DNA of 64,000 nt, from contig JAWPHD010000294.1 of the NCBI GenBank assembly GCA_037043455.1, positions 328,501-392,500 of the forward strand, in the 5' to 3' direction. The stretch's first letter is position 1; the number at the start of each line of letters is the position of its first letter. The position numbers and the translations under genes are program-made. Under the pieces are notes generated by a model, which was given only the letters and a program-made list of their open reading frames with translations, ran no database searches and was not told the DNA's origin. The stretch comes from Cyrtodaria siliqua. Its lineage: Eukaryota > Mollusca > Bivalvia > Adapedonta > Hiatellidae. Below are positions 43,962-56,438 of this stretch, piece by piece.

Positions 43962-44035
43962 AGTGGTTCAGCGTACATCTTTCAAAACTTACAAGTGCAA
44001 GGCTTTGGTTCAAATCCCTTCCAGGCAACTATTTT
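43962..44035 (+). other. tRNA-like sequence (probable SINE head)
   Basis: TGGTCTAGTGGTTCAGCG and TTTGGTTCAAATCCCTTCC are spaced as tRNA A and B boxes. The cloverleaf is imperfect. Confidence 0.5.
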
Positions 44036-44099
44036 TATTATCACATATATTCTGGAGCCGTATATTTATCGATGTTACCTATACGGAGGCTAAATAAAA

Positions 44100-46400
44100 A
44101 TGTGAAAATTTACGAATCGATTTCTGCTTATATACCGACTTTGGGGTGTTCGTCGATTTTAAACTACTTCACACGTGACTCATTCATATTCATGAGTTTT
44201 TACCAGTTAAAATAGGGACTGTACAGCTTTAAGTCAAAATTTAAGATTTTTACATATTTTTAAATCTTCTTATTAACTTCTCAGAAACACTACAAATCAT
44301 CTATTTTAAGATAAATATTTAGTTGTAGAGTTTATTTATCCATAACATTATTAGGAATATTAAGAAAACGTCTTAAATCGATAGAGTCTGAGAAAGTGTT
44401 ACAAAATTGATAAAATCTGACGTTAAGATATTGCTAAGACGCTCATGAATACGGACCCTGGTCTATAGAAATATCAATAGTTGTCTGTGATCTCTATTGA
44501 TCAAAGGCTTTGATCATCGCAGTTCACTTGTATGCTCGTCGTTTATTCAAACCCTATCCAGGAATTCGGGTCATACAATTATGTTTATGTGCCAATTAAA
44601 AGTATCGGTTTATTCACGGGTACTTAACATATCTGAGACTGAATACGCGTAAAATGAATTATGAGTTGGTAGCTCTTAATTCGACGTTCCAGTTTTAGAT
44701 TTTGGCTTGTCTAGTTAAAGCAGTTTATATAGTGTCTATAGAGCTCGGATTTATCAAACTAGGTTATATATATACCCCATCGTCAGTAGGTTTAGAAACG
44801 GTATGCGTTGGTTAGCTAAATTCTCTAAATTTTACCTGTTGATGGTGGGATATGGACTTTAATTATGTTGGTAATAACTAAAAATTAACGAAATATATAC
44901 TTAAATATACCATAAAACAACTATGGCAACCCGTGTTTTTAATCAATTTAATTGTTAATGAATAGTTATTATTGTTTTATATTTTGCACAAACCATATAA
45001 TATGCCTGCCTTATTTAAACTGAATACATCTTCATGCCTGACTATCATACATTATAACGATATCACACCATAGACGTTTTTTCTTTAATCACCTTGTTAT
45101 TCTTTCTTCTAGCGCGAACTAGTTTGGAAGTGAATACTCCCATTACAATAAAGTAATGTAACAAAAACATGCAATTGTCACGTCCTACATTAAAAGAGAA
45201 GTAAATGTTCCGCAAAAATGTAATAAAGCTAGATGTTTTTCCCTAATTTAGCCGAGATGTTCCCATAAACCTGTCTTGCTATTAGACGAGTTGGAATTTA
45301 AAACCATTTACGGCATTTGAGTTGCTTTATGAAGTCTAGAATGGGTGATATATAGTACCCCATCTTCTTTCCCTTATTATATAGACAGCAAAACAGGAAA
45401 GAATAATTAGATCGACCACCACCAATAGTCCAAACAAAAAGATTATGATGATCAATGATTTATTAAACAATGCATTTTTGGTAAAAACACATAAAACCTA
45501 AACATAAACACATAACCTCAGTTTGTCCAAGACACTATTCTCTATACGTTGCTTTCGAAAAAAATCACAGAAAAATTGACAATACCGATTGTGTAGGTAG
45601 CAGCTTTTGATTATCAAAAATCATCAAATTACCTCCATTTAATTAAGGTGCACATCTTTCTGTAACTATAACAGATACAGCTTTGAAACTTTGCTTGAGC
45701 ATGCTATTTCCTGACGCAGGCCATGCAATACGGGTTTCAACCCAGGAAAATCTCATGATCAGCCACACACACCTTTGACAAAAATCAGTGTCAAACATTC
45801 AAAAAACCAAACTGTATGATATCTTACTACTACAAACCACTTCTTCCGAATACATGTCGACCTACCACAGCCATTTGTCATAGTACACATTTCACTGACC
45901 ATATCAGCTTCATTTTTGATATTTGTTTTACTTAATTTCAAACTACCTCAACATTCTAAAAATCTTCATAACATTCTAGAATATATATCAGCAATTAATG
46001 CAAAGTATGTGCCTTTGTTCTCAAGTTACTATTGCTTACTGTTGCCACATAACATTTGATACTTTTTAAAATATTTCTACATTTTTGTTTATATAATAAA
46101 AGATTTCAAAAATATACACATGTTTGTTTCCTCCTTTTGAAAACATTCTGCGCCGCCCTGATGTTTTGCATCAGTTTCTTCATGTATTTACTGTGCGTTA
46201 TATATGTCGCGGGGTATAACGCTCTTACAACAATTGGCTGTTTATGTAAAGGACGTTATAATCTCGGAAAATATTTCAAAGGTTTTCAAAATGTTTCTGT
46301 TTTGAAGCCATAGTGTCATAGGATTGCATTTTACTTTGTCATAAATAAAATGCTTAGTTGTTTCTGTCCTTTAGCTTATCTATGACAAAATACAAAATTA
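44100..46400. other. Unassigned AT-rich sequence
   Basis: I see no exon, RNA gene or clear repeat in this stretch. The 60-85 codon ORFs at 45759-45941 and 46056-46313 lack any recognised motif. Confidence 0.4.
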
Positions 46401-46409
46401 AGAAACATT

Positions 46410-47012
46410 TAGTGTCGCCTGTCGTGTTCTTATTTCATTAAGTACGATCGAACTATAAAGTTTGAAGACAAAAGGTGCAATCATTCATGAATTATGGAGC
46501 AGATTTGTTTTTTAAATTGTCAAAGTTTATGAAAAGGGGCAAACCTCTGCATTGGGTAATTGAGAAGGAGGAGCCGTATACAGTTTCATAACCATAGGTT
46601 AATATTTTGCCAAGTCAATAGCTAGGTTAGGTTGTAGGTAAAGAGTTATGTAATGGGGCATAACTCTGCCAAAAGTGAAAGTTAAAAGTTATTGGAGATT
46701 TGTAACGACATTTCTGTGGGTAAGATAAAGAGGTGTTCGAAGTTTCATGAACACAGGTCAAATCATTTTCAAGTTATGGTCAGTTATGGGCCTGGCTAGG
46801 TTGTAGGTTAAAGTTTTATGAAAATGGGAATAACTCTGTCGAAATAAAAGTCCGAGTTATTGGATATGTTTAACGTCATTTCTTGAGTTAAGATGAAGAT
46901 GTGTTTGAAGTTTTATGAAGTTCATATTCTTTTCAAGTTATGGCCATCGGACGACTGACGACGGAGAAAGTAATCCCTAAGTGTCTGCCATGCTACGCAG
47001 GCGACACAATGG
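46410..47012 (+). mobile_element. Helitron/pearl-like element, further type (AGTGTCGCCTG ends)
   Basis: The ends AGTGTCGCCTG (46412) and CAGGCGACACAA (47000-47011) are inverted relatives. The body has two or three ~165 bp units with AAGTTTCATGAA, GGGCATAACTCTG and TTTTCAAGTTATGG, and a GGACGACTGACGACGG tract before the end. This is the general plan of the other elements. Confidence 0.6.
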
Positions 47013-47473
47013 CTTATTTTAATAAACATATTAAAATGATTAATTATAAAACGCAACATTTTTACTCTTATGTAAAGACGATGTTTTTATTGAGTTGTTA
47101 GAATATATGTCTTGGTATATTTTGTAAGAGGTTAATCCGTTTCGGTATCTGATTGCCTCAAAATTGTGGTATATAAGAAAAATTATACCCGCGTAAAATC
47201 ATTGTTCGAAATTTTCTGAGTGAAAAGACAGTTTTTGTATGTTTCAAAATATTGTTACTCGAGCTTCATATTGAGGAGAGAAGCAGAACTTATCACGATC
47301 CCGCTTTGATCTCGTGATTTATATTAGAGGCTATAGGAGGCCGTTGATTTCCTGTTACCATCGTAACAGAAATCGAAGGGATAGAAGATTGTCGGTTTTC
47401 GTGTCCTTTGACACGGACAGCTGAACTATTGTATGTGTTGGCAGTGTTTGAATTGGTTTGAATAGTGATAACG

Positions 47474-49165
47474 ATGACAGCAAGAGGTAAATCGAGGCCT
47501 GATTACAAGAAAATGCATTCAGGGGGTACGGCGCAAATGGTTGGAGACGAAGGGGATCATCCTTCGGGGTTTGAAGTGATGGGAGAAAAAGTGGTGATGA
47601 GAACTCCGTTGTTAAAAGTGTAACACGCCCATCGATTGTTTCACTGAGTTGTGTGTGAATTAAAATTTAAATGCCATGTTGTCATTCATATCTAGGCACA
47701 AATTAAAAATGAATAACTTACATTCTCATCACAAATGACACATATGCTGCCAAAAAATCTTCAGAAAAATGGGGGTCACGTATCTTCTAAGAAAGAACTT
47801 GTCTCATGAATGAATGCTCCCTTTAAAAACATAAACACTGAGATGCCAAAATATTGTATAACTCACAATTTTAACATGAAAATGCTTGAAAAATATAAAA
47901 ATAGATCAACAATGTGATATAAACCAAAAATAGCACTTTAAATTAGTGAAAATGCCTTTTTTTTTACATAAAGAAATGAGAATTATTTATTGACCGCCAT
48001 TATACCCCAGGCCGACACTTCCTGTGATGCAATGGGTGTGCTACACCTAAAAGAAAAAGACGTGAGCAAAGAGGCCGAAGGAGGCGTCGAAGAAATAGAC
48101 GAGGAAGCCTTACTGTTGAAGGAATTGGAAGAGTTGGCCGAGGAGGAGAAGAAGTTGAAAAAACAAAACAATCTGGAAGAGTTGAGGAAAGCAGTGGCGA
48201 AGAAAAAATGCGAGGTGCAAAACTCAAGGGTAAGACTTTGTTACAAGACACTAAGAAGTCCGAAGAAAGCCCCAAGTTAAAAGTGACGAAGGTCATTAAA
48301 AGCACCAAATGTGAGATGACATTGACATTAAAACTTTAAGAAAGAATGTGTCATTAAAGAAAACAGTTAAAAAGGAATTGAAAGCTCTAAGCTTGAATGA
48401 CAGCAGTACCGATGATAGTGAGAGTAATGACAGTAGTAGGGATATTAAATCTGAGTCGAGTAGTGATTCTTCACATTCCTCTGACTCGACAACATTGAGT
48501 AAAATGAAAAAGAAAATGTCTAAGAGTAGTAAAAAATCAGGAATTAGAGAAAAAGCTTCAGATGAAGTACTGAGAAGACAGAGATACCCGCAAGCTCATC
48601 TAAGATATGAGTTTGTAAGTAAAAAGGTTACTTTCAAAAATTTTGATTTAAATTTGTCTGTTTCGGGGGAAATGGAAATAATTTCTGATAGCAAAACAAA
48701 AAGAGAAGAACGTTGCGGAAGGTTGGAAATCCTGAAAAGATCACGTGTCTCAGAAGTACATATGCGTGTTCTGCTTTGAAAGCTTTTTATGCGGCAGTTT
48801 TAAGAGGGATTGAATTAGGGAAGAAAACATGGAAAGATGATTTTCACTATCTTGAACTGCCTATAATTCATAAACAACAGGCCAAAGAAATGCCATGCAT
48901 TAGTAGTAGTAATAGCTATGGCCCTCAAAAATTAAAAAAATATGAAGATAAAACCAAAAAGCAAGACGAACAAGCTGATAGTGTTATATTGCGGTTTTGT
49001 TCACCATATCAAAGGAATAAATGTGAGCAAAAAGTAGCCATACGATCGTTGTAAAAGGACGTATGAGATATGCATACCACATTTGTGCCGCCTGTTGGCA
49101 GAAAGATTCCAAAAAGTTGGAACAACTTCCGCATGCCCTTATACTCAGGTTTGATTTAAAAAAGA
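47474..49165 (+). pseudogene. DIRS gag-like ORF, broken
   Basis: The ATG at 47474 opens 49 codons (MTARGKSRPDYKKMHSGGTA and on to a stop at 47621). A non-matching insert of about 370 bp (47624-47992) follows. An acidic coiled segment (EEIDEEALLLKELEELAEEE) is at 48080-48220 and a Ser/Asp-rich linker at 48390-48500. KAFYAAVLRGIELGKKTWK is at 48778. A Cys/His end, FCSPYQRNKCEQK then HICAACWQKDSKK, is at 48995-49120. At least three frame changes separate these parts. Confidence 0.75.
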
Positions 49166-49204
49166 TACTTTGGACATAAATAATAATAATAAAAAACTCA
49201 TTAA

Positions 49205-49437
49205 TACATTTCTACCAAAATTCAGTCAATACGCCATACATGGATATCAAAATTCAGTCAATACGCACATGGATATCAAAATTCAGTCAATACGCCATAC
49301 ATGGATATCAAAATTCAGTCAATACGCCATACATGGATATCAAAATTCAGTCAATACGCCATACATGGATATCAAAATTCAGTCAATACGCCATACATTT
49401 CTACCAAAATTCAGTCAATACGCCATACATGGATATC
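49205..49437. repeat. 32 bp tandem repeat x7 between DIRS ORFs
   Basis: The unit ATACATGGATATC plus AAAATTCAGTCAATACGCC repeats nearly perfectly; one unit is 29 bp, and others have TTTCTACC in place of GGATATC. The period is not a multiple of 3. Confidence 0.92.
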
Positions 49438-50750
49438 AAAAGTAGTAAAAACATAAATGTGGGGAAAACGTGTAGCGTTACAGAGAATTACAGTAATAAA
49501 ATAAAATTAAAACGTAAAGACAATTCGCAGTCAGTTATTGTAGAAACTGCTGAACATTTTAAAAGTACTGTTTGTAAACATTCTAGCGCATATAAAATAT
49601 GTCATGTGACAAAGATAAATACAACAGCACAGATTTTAGACAAAGTGCGTTTACAGGAAATTGACAAAAATGCAAACAAATATAATATCGAAGGTTGCAG
49701 AATACTTGTCAATGAAAAAATTAATACGGATTATATGAGGTTAATGTTAAAAGATTATAAGGATATTATTGTTTGTGACTTTTAAGAATATGTTTTCCCT
49801 ATTGGTTATAAGAAGGGAAGTATGATAGTATCTGAACAAAAAGAATTGTGGAAATACATAAATTACAAAGGAGCGGAAGAGTATGAGAATGAACTGGATC
49901 AAACGGTGCAATTCTTGAGCCATTTAGTAAAAAATCATTTACAAGTGATATAAAGATTTCTCCCTTAAACTCTGTACCAAAAAAGGATATAACAGAACGA
50001 CGTGTTCTTTTAGATCTTAGGCATCCAAAAACAATGCAGTGAATGATTACATTGATAAAGATGTATATTTAGAGGATAAGTTAGATTTAATTTTTCCAAA
50101 TATTGATGATTTTGTCGTATTAATTAAGGCAAAGGTCAAGAATGCTTATTGTTTAAGAAATATTTAAAGAAGGCTATTAGACAGATTAGTATTTGTCTAT
50201 CTGATTATTCATTTGGAAAAATGATATTTTTTGTGACACAGTTTTGTCAATGGGTTTAAGGAGCGCAGCGGCAATATGCCAAAGGTTTACTAATGCCATA
50301 GCATTTATTTTGTTTCAAATGAGTATTGCAATTTTAAATTATTTAGATGATTTTGTTGAAGAGAGATAATATAGATGATTTTGTTGGTGCAGAGAAAAGA
50401 GAGAATGCAATGTTTTCTTATTTGTGTCTGGAAAACGTGTTTAGAAAAGTGTGGGATGGAGGAATCTAAGGATAAGGCTTGTCCTCCTTCGGAAATTATT
50501 ATATTTTTGTGATTTTATTTAACTCATTAACAATGACAATGGAGGTGACACCCGATTGTTTAACTGAAATTTTATTGTTGGTTAGGTATTGGTTAGATAC
50601 AGAAGTGACTACATTAAAACAAGTTCAGTCTCTTTTGGGAAAATTAAATTTCGTAGCAGCTTGTGTAAAACCGAGTCGTGTTTCTAATGGCCAGAAAGTA
50701 AAAATTAGTGACAACAACCAAATTGGATTTAATACAGAAAAAATCTTATA
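49438..50750 (+). pseudogene. DIRS reverse transcriptase/RNase H region, broken
   Basis: The ORF to 49785 holds NIEGCRILVNEKINTDYMRL. Pieces in shifting frames follow: VFPIGYKKGSMIVSEQKELW, then KISPLNSVPKKDITERRVLL, the RT entry typical of DIRS. LDDFVGAEKREN near 50350 is the likely catalytic YLDD-type block. The RNase H side MTMEVTPDCLTEILLLVRYW and TTLKQVQSLLGKLNFVAACV is at 50536-50680. Many stops are present. Confidence 0.78.
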
Positions 50751-50847
50751 AAGAAAGAGAGTTAGCATATAGAAAACGGACTTCTGTTTTCTGGTTACAA
50801 TGAATTGGACAAAAACTATTCAAAAGGGGGAGCGACTCTAGCAGACT

Positions 50848-51207
50848 CCTCTTGTTAAGATTGGTAAATCGGAGTTATGTCCTGTTAAGGCATATGCCAA
50901 AATGTGCAAGAAAATCTCTGCATCGGAAGAATCTCCCCTATTTGTTTTTAAGAATGGTGAAGCTCTCACTTATAATCAATTTCGAAGTAAGTTAAAGCAA
51001 TCCATTCGTTTAATTGGATTAAACCCAGAAACATTTTCTGCTCATTCTTTCAGAATAGGATTTCGTTCAAAGATTTCAGCAGATAAGATTCAGTTAATGG
51101 GAGTTTGGCGCTCAGACGCTTATAAACAATATTTATGTATGACCGTAGAAGATAAAGTGGGGGTTGATGAAGAGATAATTGCTAGTATTATTAATGAAAA
51201 CCCATAA
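50848..51207 (+). pseudogene. Tyrosine recombinase C-terminal part of the DIRS element
   Basis: PLVKIGKSELCPVKAYAKM leads into FSAHSFRIG (the H-x-x-R catalytic pair) and IQLMGVWRSDAYKQYL (Trp and nucleophile Tyr). It ends INENP and TAA. The N-terminal half of the recombinase is missing after a deletion near 50750-50848, so it cannot be active. Confidence 0.83.
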
Positions 51208-51250
51208 ACACTTTAAAGGTATATGTAGCTTTGGGAGGACACGAGAACAA

Positions 51251-51563
51251 TTGAATGTTGTTTAACGGCTCATCAACACAGTATAGGTTATTTAGAGCCG
51301 CCTCAGAGAGAGGGGAAGGATACATAGGAATCCGGGAACCTGCCCTACTCTTATTATCGAATAGATTCCTATGGTTCTGTTACGTGCTCGGAGGATAGAC
51401 CGATACACGGGACCGCCCGGTTTACGTCCCCATCCGACGGACGAGGCTGAGGGAAAGTGTCTTGCCCAAGAACACACCGACGGAACTCAGTGGCACCACG
51501 GAGGATTGAACCCGGGGCCTCCGGTTACAAATCCGCCGCGCTACCGACTGCGGCACGCCAGCC
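51251..51563 (-). mobile_element. tRNA-derived SINE (family X), full length
   Basis: Head GGCTGGCGTGCCGCAGTCGG and CCCGGGTTCAATCC, tail ACAACATTCAA. It is flanked by perfect 11 bp duplications CACGAGAACAA (51240-51250, 51564-51574). It is homologous over its length to 4581-4890. Confidence 0.9.
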
Positions 51564-52879
51564 CACGAGAACAAAGGCAAGTTTATGACGAGGTAATGGT
51601 CAGTATAGTGGGGCAGATTGGTGACATATATTGGTAAAATTGTGCATTTTGTGACAAAAGCACCAAACTTGACACATAGCTAGACAATACTCTACTAAAC
51701 ATTTTTGGCTTTGGATCCACCTCAGATTTTGAAAAATGGCCGCCATTTTCAAAATGGCCGCCAAATATACCATAAAGTATTAATGAAGCCCATAATTAAT
51801 TGGTTTCATCAAAACTTGTTATTGTAAATACACTAAATTCAGGACATTGATAGACAATAAAATATGCAATATAATTTGGGCCATTGTTTTCTTCAAAATG
51901 GTCGCCATTTTCAAAATGGCCGCCAAAAAACGCTGTTATTTTTGGTGTATTTTTTTAGAAAGAAATCAAAATGTAGATGTGTTTTACAAAGGTGTTGTCT
52001 TGATATATTTATTTGTATGTCTATACTTCAATAAATAGTTGTTAGATACACCCCTATACTGGAGGGTTAGGAGTTTTACACATGTATACATACTACATCA
52101 TGTATACATACTATGTAGTATGTATACATACTATGCCAACCCTGAGACTAGTTTTGTCTTAGTTTTAGCCTTAAGCATTTCTGAAGTGTGTTTAAGTTTC
52201 AGTCTCATCTTTATTAGCGGCTTTTAGTTTATAATAACTCGTAAGTATACATCCAGTGACTTGGTAAAACACTATTAAAGGTATACACAACAATCTTGAA
52301 TTATTTATCAAGCATCAATTTGACTTTAAAACTTCTAGCATATACCTAAAAACAAAGAATATTTTTTAAAATTATTTGTGGTTATTCAATATATTCCCCA
52401 ATGAGCAATATGTAAAACTAAGTTGCTTTGAACTATTTACATAATTATTAAAACTGATTTTAAAACATGCATATGAAGTAGCAAAACTAATGGGACGCCG
52501 CAGGTTATAAAAAAATCAAGCTTGCCGAGTCTTCTAAACGCTTGGAGATAAGATATCGGAAAGGATACTTAAACAATATCCGAATTATATTTAATAACGA
52601 CCTTAAATTACATGTGTTGATTTAATAAACAATATCAACAAGACACTATCAGAAAACAAAATACAAAAGAAGTTTGTTATATGCACAACTTCAAATGTAA
52701 TGAGTGGTCATATCCTTTGAAAGCTAACATTAAATTGTATCTAATCTTACTATCTATGATCTGAATGGTACAATTTTTCTTAATCACAGTCACTGTACCC
52801 AACGTCCCATTTTTAGAAGACTGTATACATCATTCCTGCTTTTACACTTCGTTTACAACACACTAGTCTTATTGACATC

Positions 52880-54290
52880 TACATTTAATAAGTCCCTTGC
52901 AAACGCTGATGCCGGTGGTAGTGTTATGGAGAATGGCTTCAACATATCATCTTCCAACCGCAGTCACCGGATGTAGGCATTTCACAGGTGGACCTAAAGG
53001 CCATGTCTCCAACAATGTCCAATTACAACATGTTAATCAACTCGGCAGGTGTGCTTGGAGGGAGCTACGTCAATTTGTGACATGGACTTGTTGTATCTTG
53101 GAACCATTGAATGTCAACAATTCTTTGCAACATCAACATCAACATGCACTTCCTCCTGTCGAACATGCACTTCCTCTTGTCATACATTTTTCAACAAGCA
53201 CAACTTTTGGAATTGGAAAGCTTGTACAACCTCTCATGGTCTTTTCTGATTTTCCATGCACAGGTTTCACCTTTTTCAGCAAATGAAGATATTTCATTAC
53301 ATCTAGTAAGTGTGAAAAGCAACTATTCGTCTTGGTTTATATTAACTAATGAATAGGCAATACAGTGTGCAACGAAGAACCTAAAGTGATTCCTAGCTCC
53401 TTAAACTAATCCATAGCTCATCTAACTGTATTTACTGTACCATTGCTATAACATGTACTACAACGTCTGTGTTTACTGTATATAACATAAGTTTAATGAA
53501 ATATTGTTTGGCACATGCCACATGCAACACACGCATTGTATCTTATCATCTTAGTGAAATGATCGAGATCAGTCTCAGATTCTCTGTTGTCTGATATAAG
53601 GCACATCTTCATCTCTGTTTTATTGAACGTGTTTTTAGTTTCTCTTCTATCGCAACCGATTGCTATGCCAGTTAACCAGAGCTCTGATTTTGTTTTGCAT
53701 GATAGCCGTCACCTACTAAACATTCTGCAAGTGACATTCAACAATGTGTAAAAGAACTTGTTAATCATACTTAGTAATGTGTTGCAAGCATTAAAAGGCA
53801 TTTTAAGAAAGCTCGTGTGGTCTGATTAAAATCAAAAAAAGATTTCCGAAGGTTTATCTGTTTAAAGGCAGACTTGGTTATATCATATATAAGCTCTGTT
53901 ATAAACGTAGGTATCATGCTTTGCATTACATAATGTACCTATTTGTTGCAATTTCTGTCACATGAGAGACGTCTATGTTACGTAAGTCATTTGCCAGTAA
54001 ATCCGCAATATTGTCCTTGAATATATTAATTCTTCTACTGTGTCACTCAAACTGTCTTACGAACCTCTTCAACTTGTTCATGGTGGAAAAGAGTCCTTTT
54101 ATGGGCAGCACCTGATGAATTATTGCAATAACTGAAATTAACAGATAACTCAGACCATATTTGGTTCAGAGATCATCCAATGTGGAAGCTGCGATTTGTT
54201 TACAGCACCTACTGCATCTTCATCTTCTTTCACAATCTTATATTTCTGCTTATGAGCTATTTCATTGGGTATTGATGAGACAACACTAAT
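52880..54290 (-). pseudogene. Degenerate unrecognised coding content of the TIR element
   Basis: The minus strand shows protein-like pieces broken by stops: IPNEIAHKQKYKIVKEDEDA (54250), FKDNIADLLANDLRNIDVSH (54010), PTFITELIYDITKSAFKQI (53900), and MLKPFSITLPPASAFARDLL (52940). The pieces run in one direction across 1.4 kb, as expected of a decayed long ORF. I do not recognise the family. It may be the lost transposase or a passenger. Confidence 0.4.
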
Positions 54291-54513
54291 GAAGTTTATC
54301 TCACACACAGAGATGACTAATTTTAAGATTTAAAGTGTAACTGAACAGTACTGCAACTGCGAACTTTTGGTTTCTCTTTATGATCGTCATGTGCAATATT
54401 CAATGGTCTAAGGCTTGCCTCGCTCACACTTCAAATAACTGTAAGCCCACACTTCAAATAACTGTAAGCCCGTTATACCATAAGGATGGTAATCACGTGA
54501 TTAGCATTCCCTG

Positions 54514-54732
54514 ATGCATGTGTTTATTTCAGAAAGGAATCTGCAGTGTCATAATTGCCCCAAGGGCACTGATCCATTTACAGTCTTCAAACAAGTCTCA
54601 GATTGTTTTAATTGCCTCCATTTGAAATACGACGGCTTTAATACAAAATGCCATCTTCACATTGGGTTTCAGGCTAATTCCATTTCTGCTCGGCAACTAT
54701 TTAGTCTAGACGCAGTTAATCCATTAGCATAA
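54514..54732 (+). other. Short Cys-rich ORF inside the TIR element, unrecognised
   Basis: Seventy-two codons with CHNCPKGTDPF and CFNCLHLKYDGFNTKCHLH. The CxxC pairs suggest zinc binding, but the opposite strand shows equally plausible coding pieces, so it may be a shadow. Confidence 0.2.
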
Positions 54733-55564
54733 AATGTCTTCGCTTTTAGGTTTTGTTTACTAGTTTTGTCTTGTAAATAAAGTTTACCAAGTAAATGTTT
54801 TTAGGGTTTTATAAATATATTTTATAATTATGCGACAGTTTCTGATAAGAAAATTAGTTAATTACCCTTCAGAAATTCCAAAGGCAGGAGAAAACGTAGA
54901 GTCAATCCGAAGTGAAATTTGATTTAAACTTTTAAATCCCTTAACACATTAACCATAGGGTGCCTCTAAATAACTCTTTATTGCAATATTAACAAACAAA
55001 TACTATGCCAAGAAAACTGAGTAAACAAATTCAACATATTCATTACTTTCTTACAAACAACTATTAAACGAATTATACTTTTTACTATTTTCAACACGTT
55101 TTGGCGGCCATTTTGAAAACGGTAGCTATTTTGAACTTAAAATATACCCAGATTGTATTTTATGACACTTTGTCTATCATTTTGCGGAATTTGTTGCGAT
55201 TACGATAAGATATGTTGTTAAAACCTGATACATATAGGTTCAACTGATTATTTATTATATATTTGGCGGCCATTTTGAAAATGGCGGCCATTTTGAAAAA
55301 ATCTGACGTGGGTCCATAGCCAAATTTTTTCAGTATGGTATTGTCTAGCTGTGTACAAAGTTTGGTGCTTTTGTCAAACAATGCACACTTTTTTCACCAA
55401 TCTGCCCCACTAGTAATAGGTTAAATTACTGAGCTATCATTACAGATATATATATAGTTTTAAAACTAAGAAGTTGATAAATTGTTTATTTTATAGATTA
55501 TTGTTACCATGCTATTAAAATGGTATTTTAAGGGTTTTATTTGTCACTTACAGAATGCAGAAAA

Positions 55565-56092
55565 GTGGTGATCGTGGGTGATTCCATCGTAAAAGATATT
55601 CAACACATTGAAGGTGTGGTCTTGAAAGCATTTCCATGCGCTACTATAGGCAGGTTAGGTGCCATAATTCTAATGGTTCTGTTCATCTTGATGATAGAGA
55701 TTATATCATAATACATGTGGGAACAAATGATGTGGCCAACAATGAGACATTTGATAACATTATTTCAGACTATGCCAATTTGTTGGCTACTATTAGACGA
55801 GTTAACCAACAGATACAAATATTGGTTTCGGCTATTTTACCAAGGCCGATCGACCACACCTCCAGTGAAGCTAGGATAAGAAAAACAAATGATTATCTAA
55901 GGAATATTATGAGTAAAGACTTGAACTTTACATGTGTATGTTCATATATCTCATTCACATCATGTGGTTCTTTCAGAAGATACATTTTTTGCTAAGCTTG
56001 ACGGTGGTTTACATCTAAATATGGAGGGCTCAAGCAGATTAACCAAGTTTTTCTTGAAAGTTATTGCTACGGCAAGGGAGAGTACTCGTTAG
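55565..56092 (+). pseudogene. SGNH-hydrolase-like domain relic
   Basis: KVVIVGDSIVKDIQHIEG (GDS block) is at 55565. DDRDYIIIHVGTNDVANNET (GTND block) and LVSAILPRPIDHTSSEARIR are in the next frame at 55690-55900. FAKLDGGLHLNMEGSSRLTK (the D..H catalytic end) is in a third frame, with a TAG stop at 56090-56092. Two frameshifts make it inactive. Such domains are often encoded by retroelements. It lies just beyond the TIR element, in line with the DIRS remnant. Confidence 0.75.
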
Positions 56093-56438
56093 TTGCATAG
56101 GGCATGTTAGGCGCTTTAGTAGAATGTGTAATTCTCAGAGTATCTTAACAAGAAATGAAATTTACTGTATATAGTTACACATGTATTCAATATTGTTGAG
56201 ATACAAGATGCTTAGGATTAGTGCTAACTAAAATAAGCTTCTAAAATGTTTCAGAATGTTTCCGTAAAGATTAACATTTGAGCGGGCTGTTGAAGTAACA
56301 CGGTAAGATCTGGGTTCTCGTGTTAAATTAGTTATAATCTGTTTTGATAGTCTGTGTTGTGGGTAATTATTAGTTTCCGTTTTGTTTGTTCGTCAGTTTT
56401 TTATTTTTTTATTTTTTGCTTTATGACATTTAACAAAT

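Larger units (their letters stand above)
47150..51207 (+). mobile_element. Decayed DIRS-like (tyrosine recombinase) retrotransposon
   Basis: In order: a gag-like ORF, a 32 bp tandem repeat, a DIRS-style RT/RNase H region and a tyrosine recombinase end, all plus strand and all broken by stops and deletions. The order and the YR block separate it from LTR elements and LINEs. Terminal repeats were not identified by eye. Confidence 0.85.
51606..55412. mobile_element. 3.8 kb element with long terminal inverted repeats
   Basis: Left end TAGTGGGGCAGATTGGTGAC, right end its complement. Similarity runs inward for about 165 bp (ACAAAAGCACCAAACTT, TAGCTAGACAATAC) into a double ATGGCCGCCATTTTCAAAAT block. 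A second such block appears further in on each side (51895-51925 and 55100-55130), so the arms are about 300 bp, imperfect. GTA (or TA inside the end) flanks both sides. The inside holds degenerate minus-strand coding. No transposase family recognised. Confidence 0.85.

Noticed and set aside
52897..53286. 129-codon plus-strand ORF as a gene
   Set aside because: No motif is recognised, and the opposite strand shows coding-like pieces consistent with a decayed ORF of the TIR element.
55636..55995. A host SGNH-hydrolase gene
   Set aside because: The catalytic blocks lie in three different frames, no introns are seen, and it sits in a transposon cluster.
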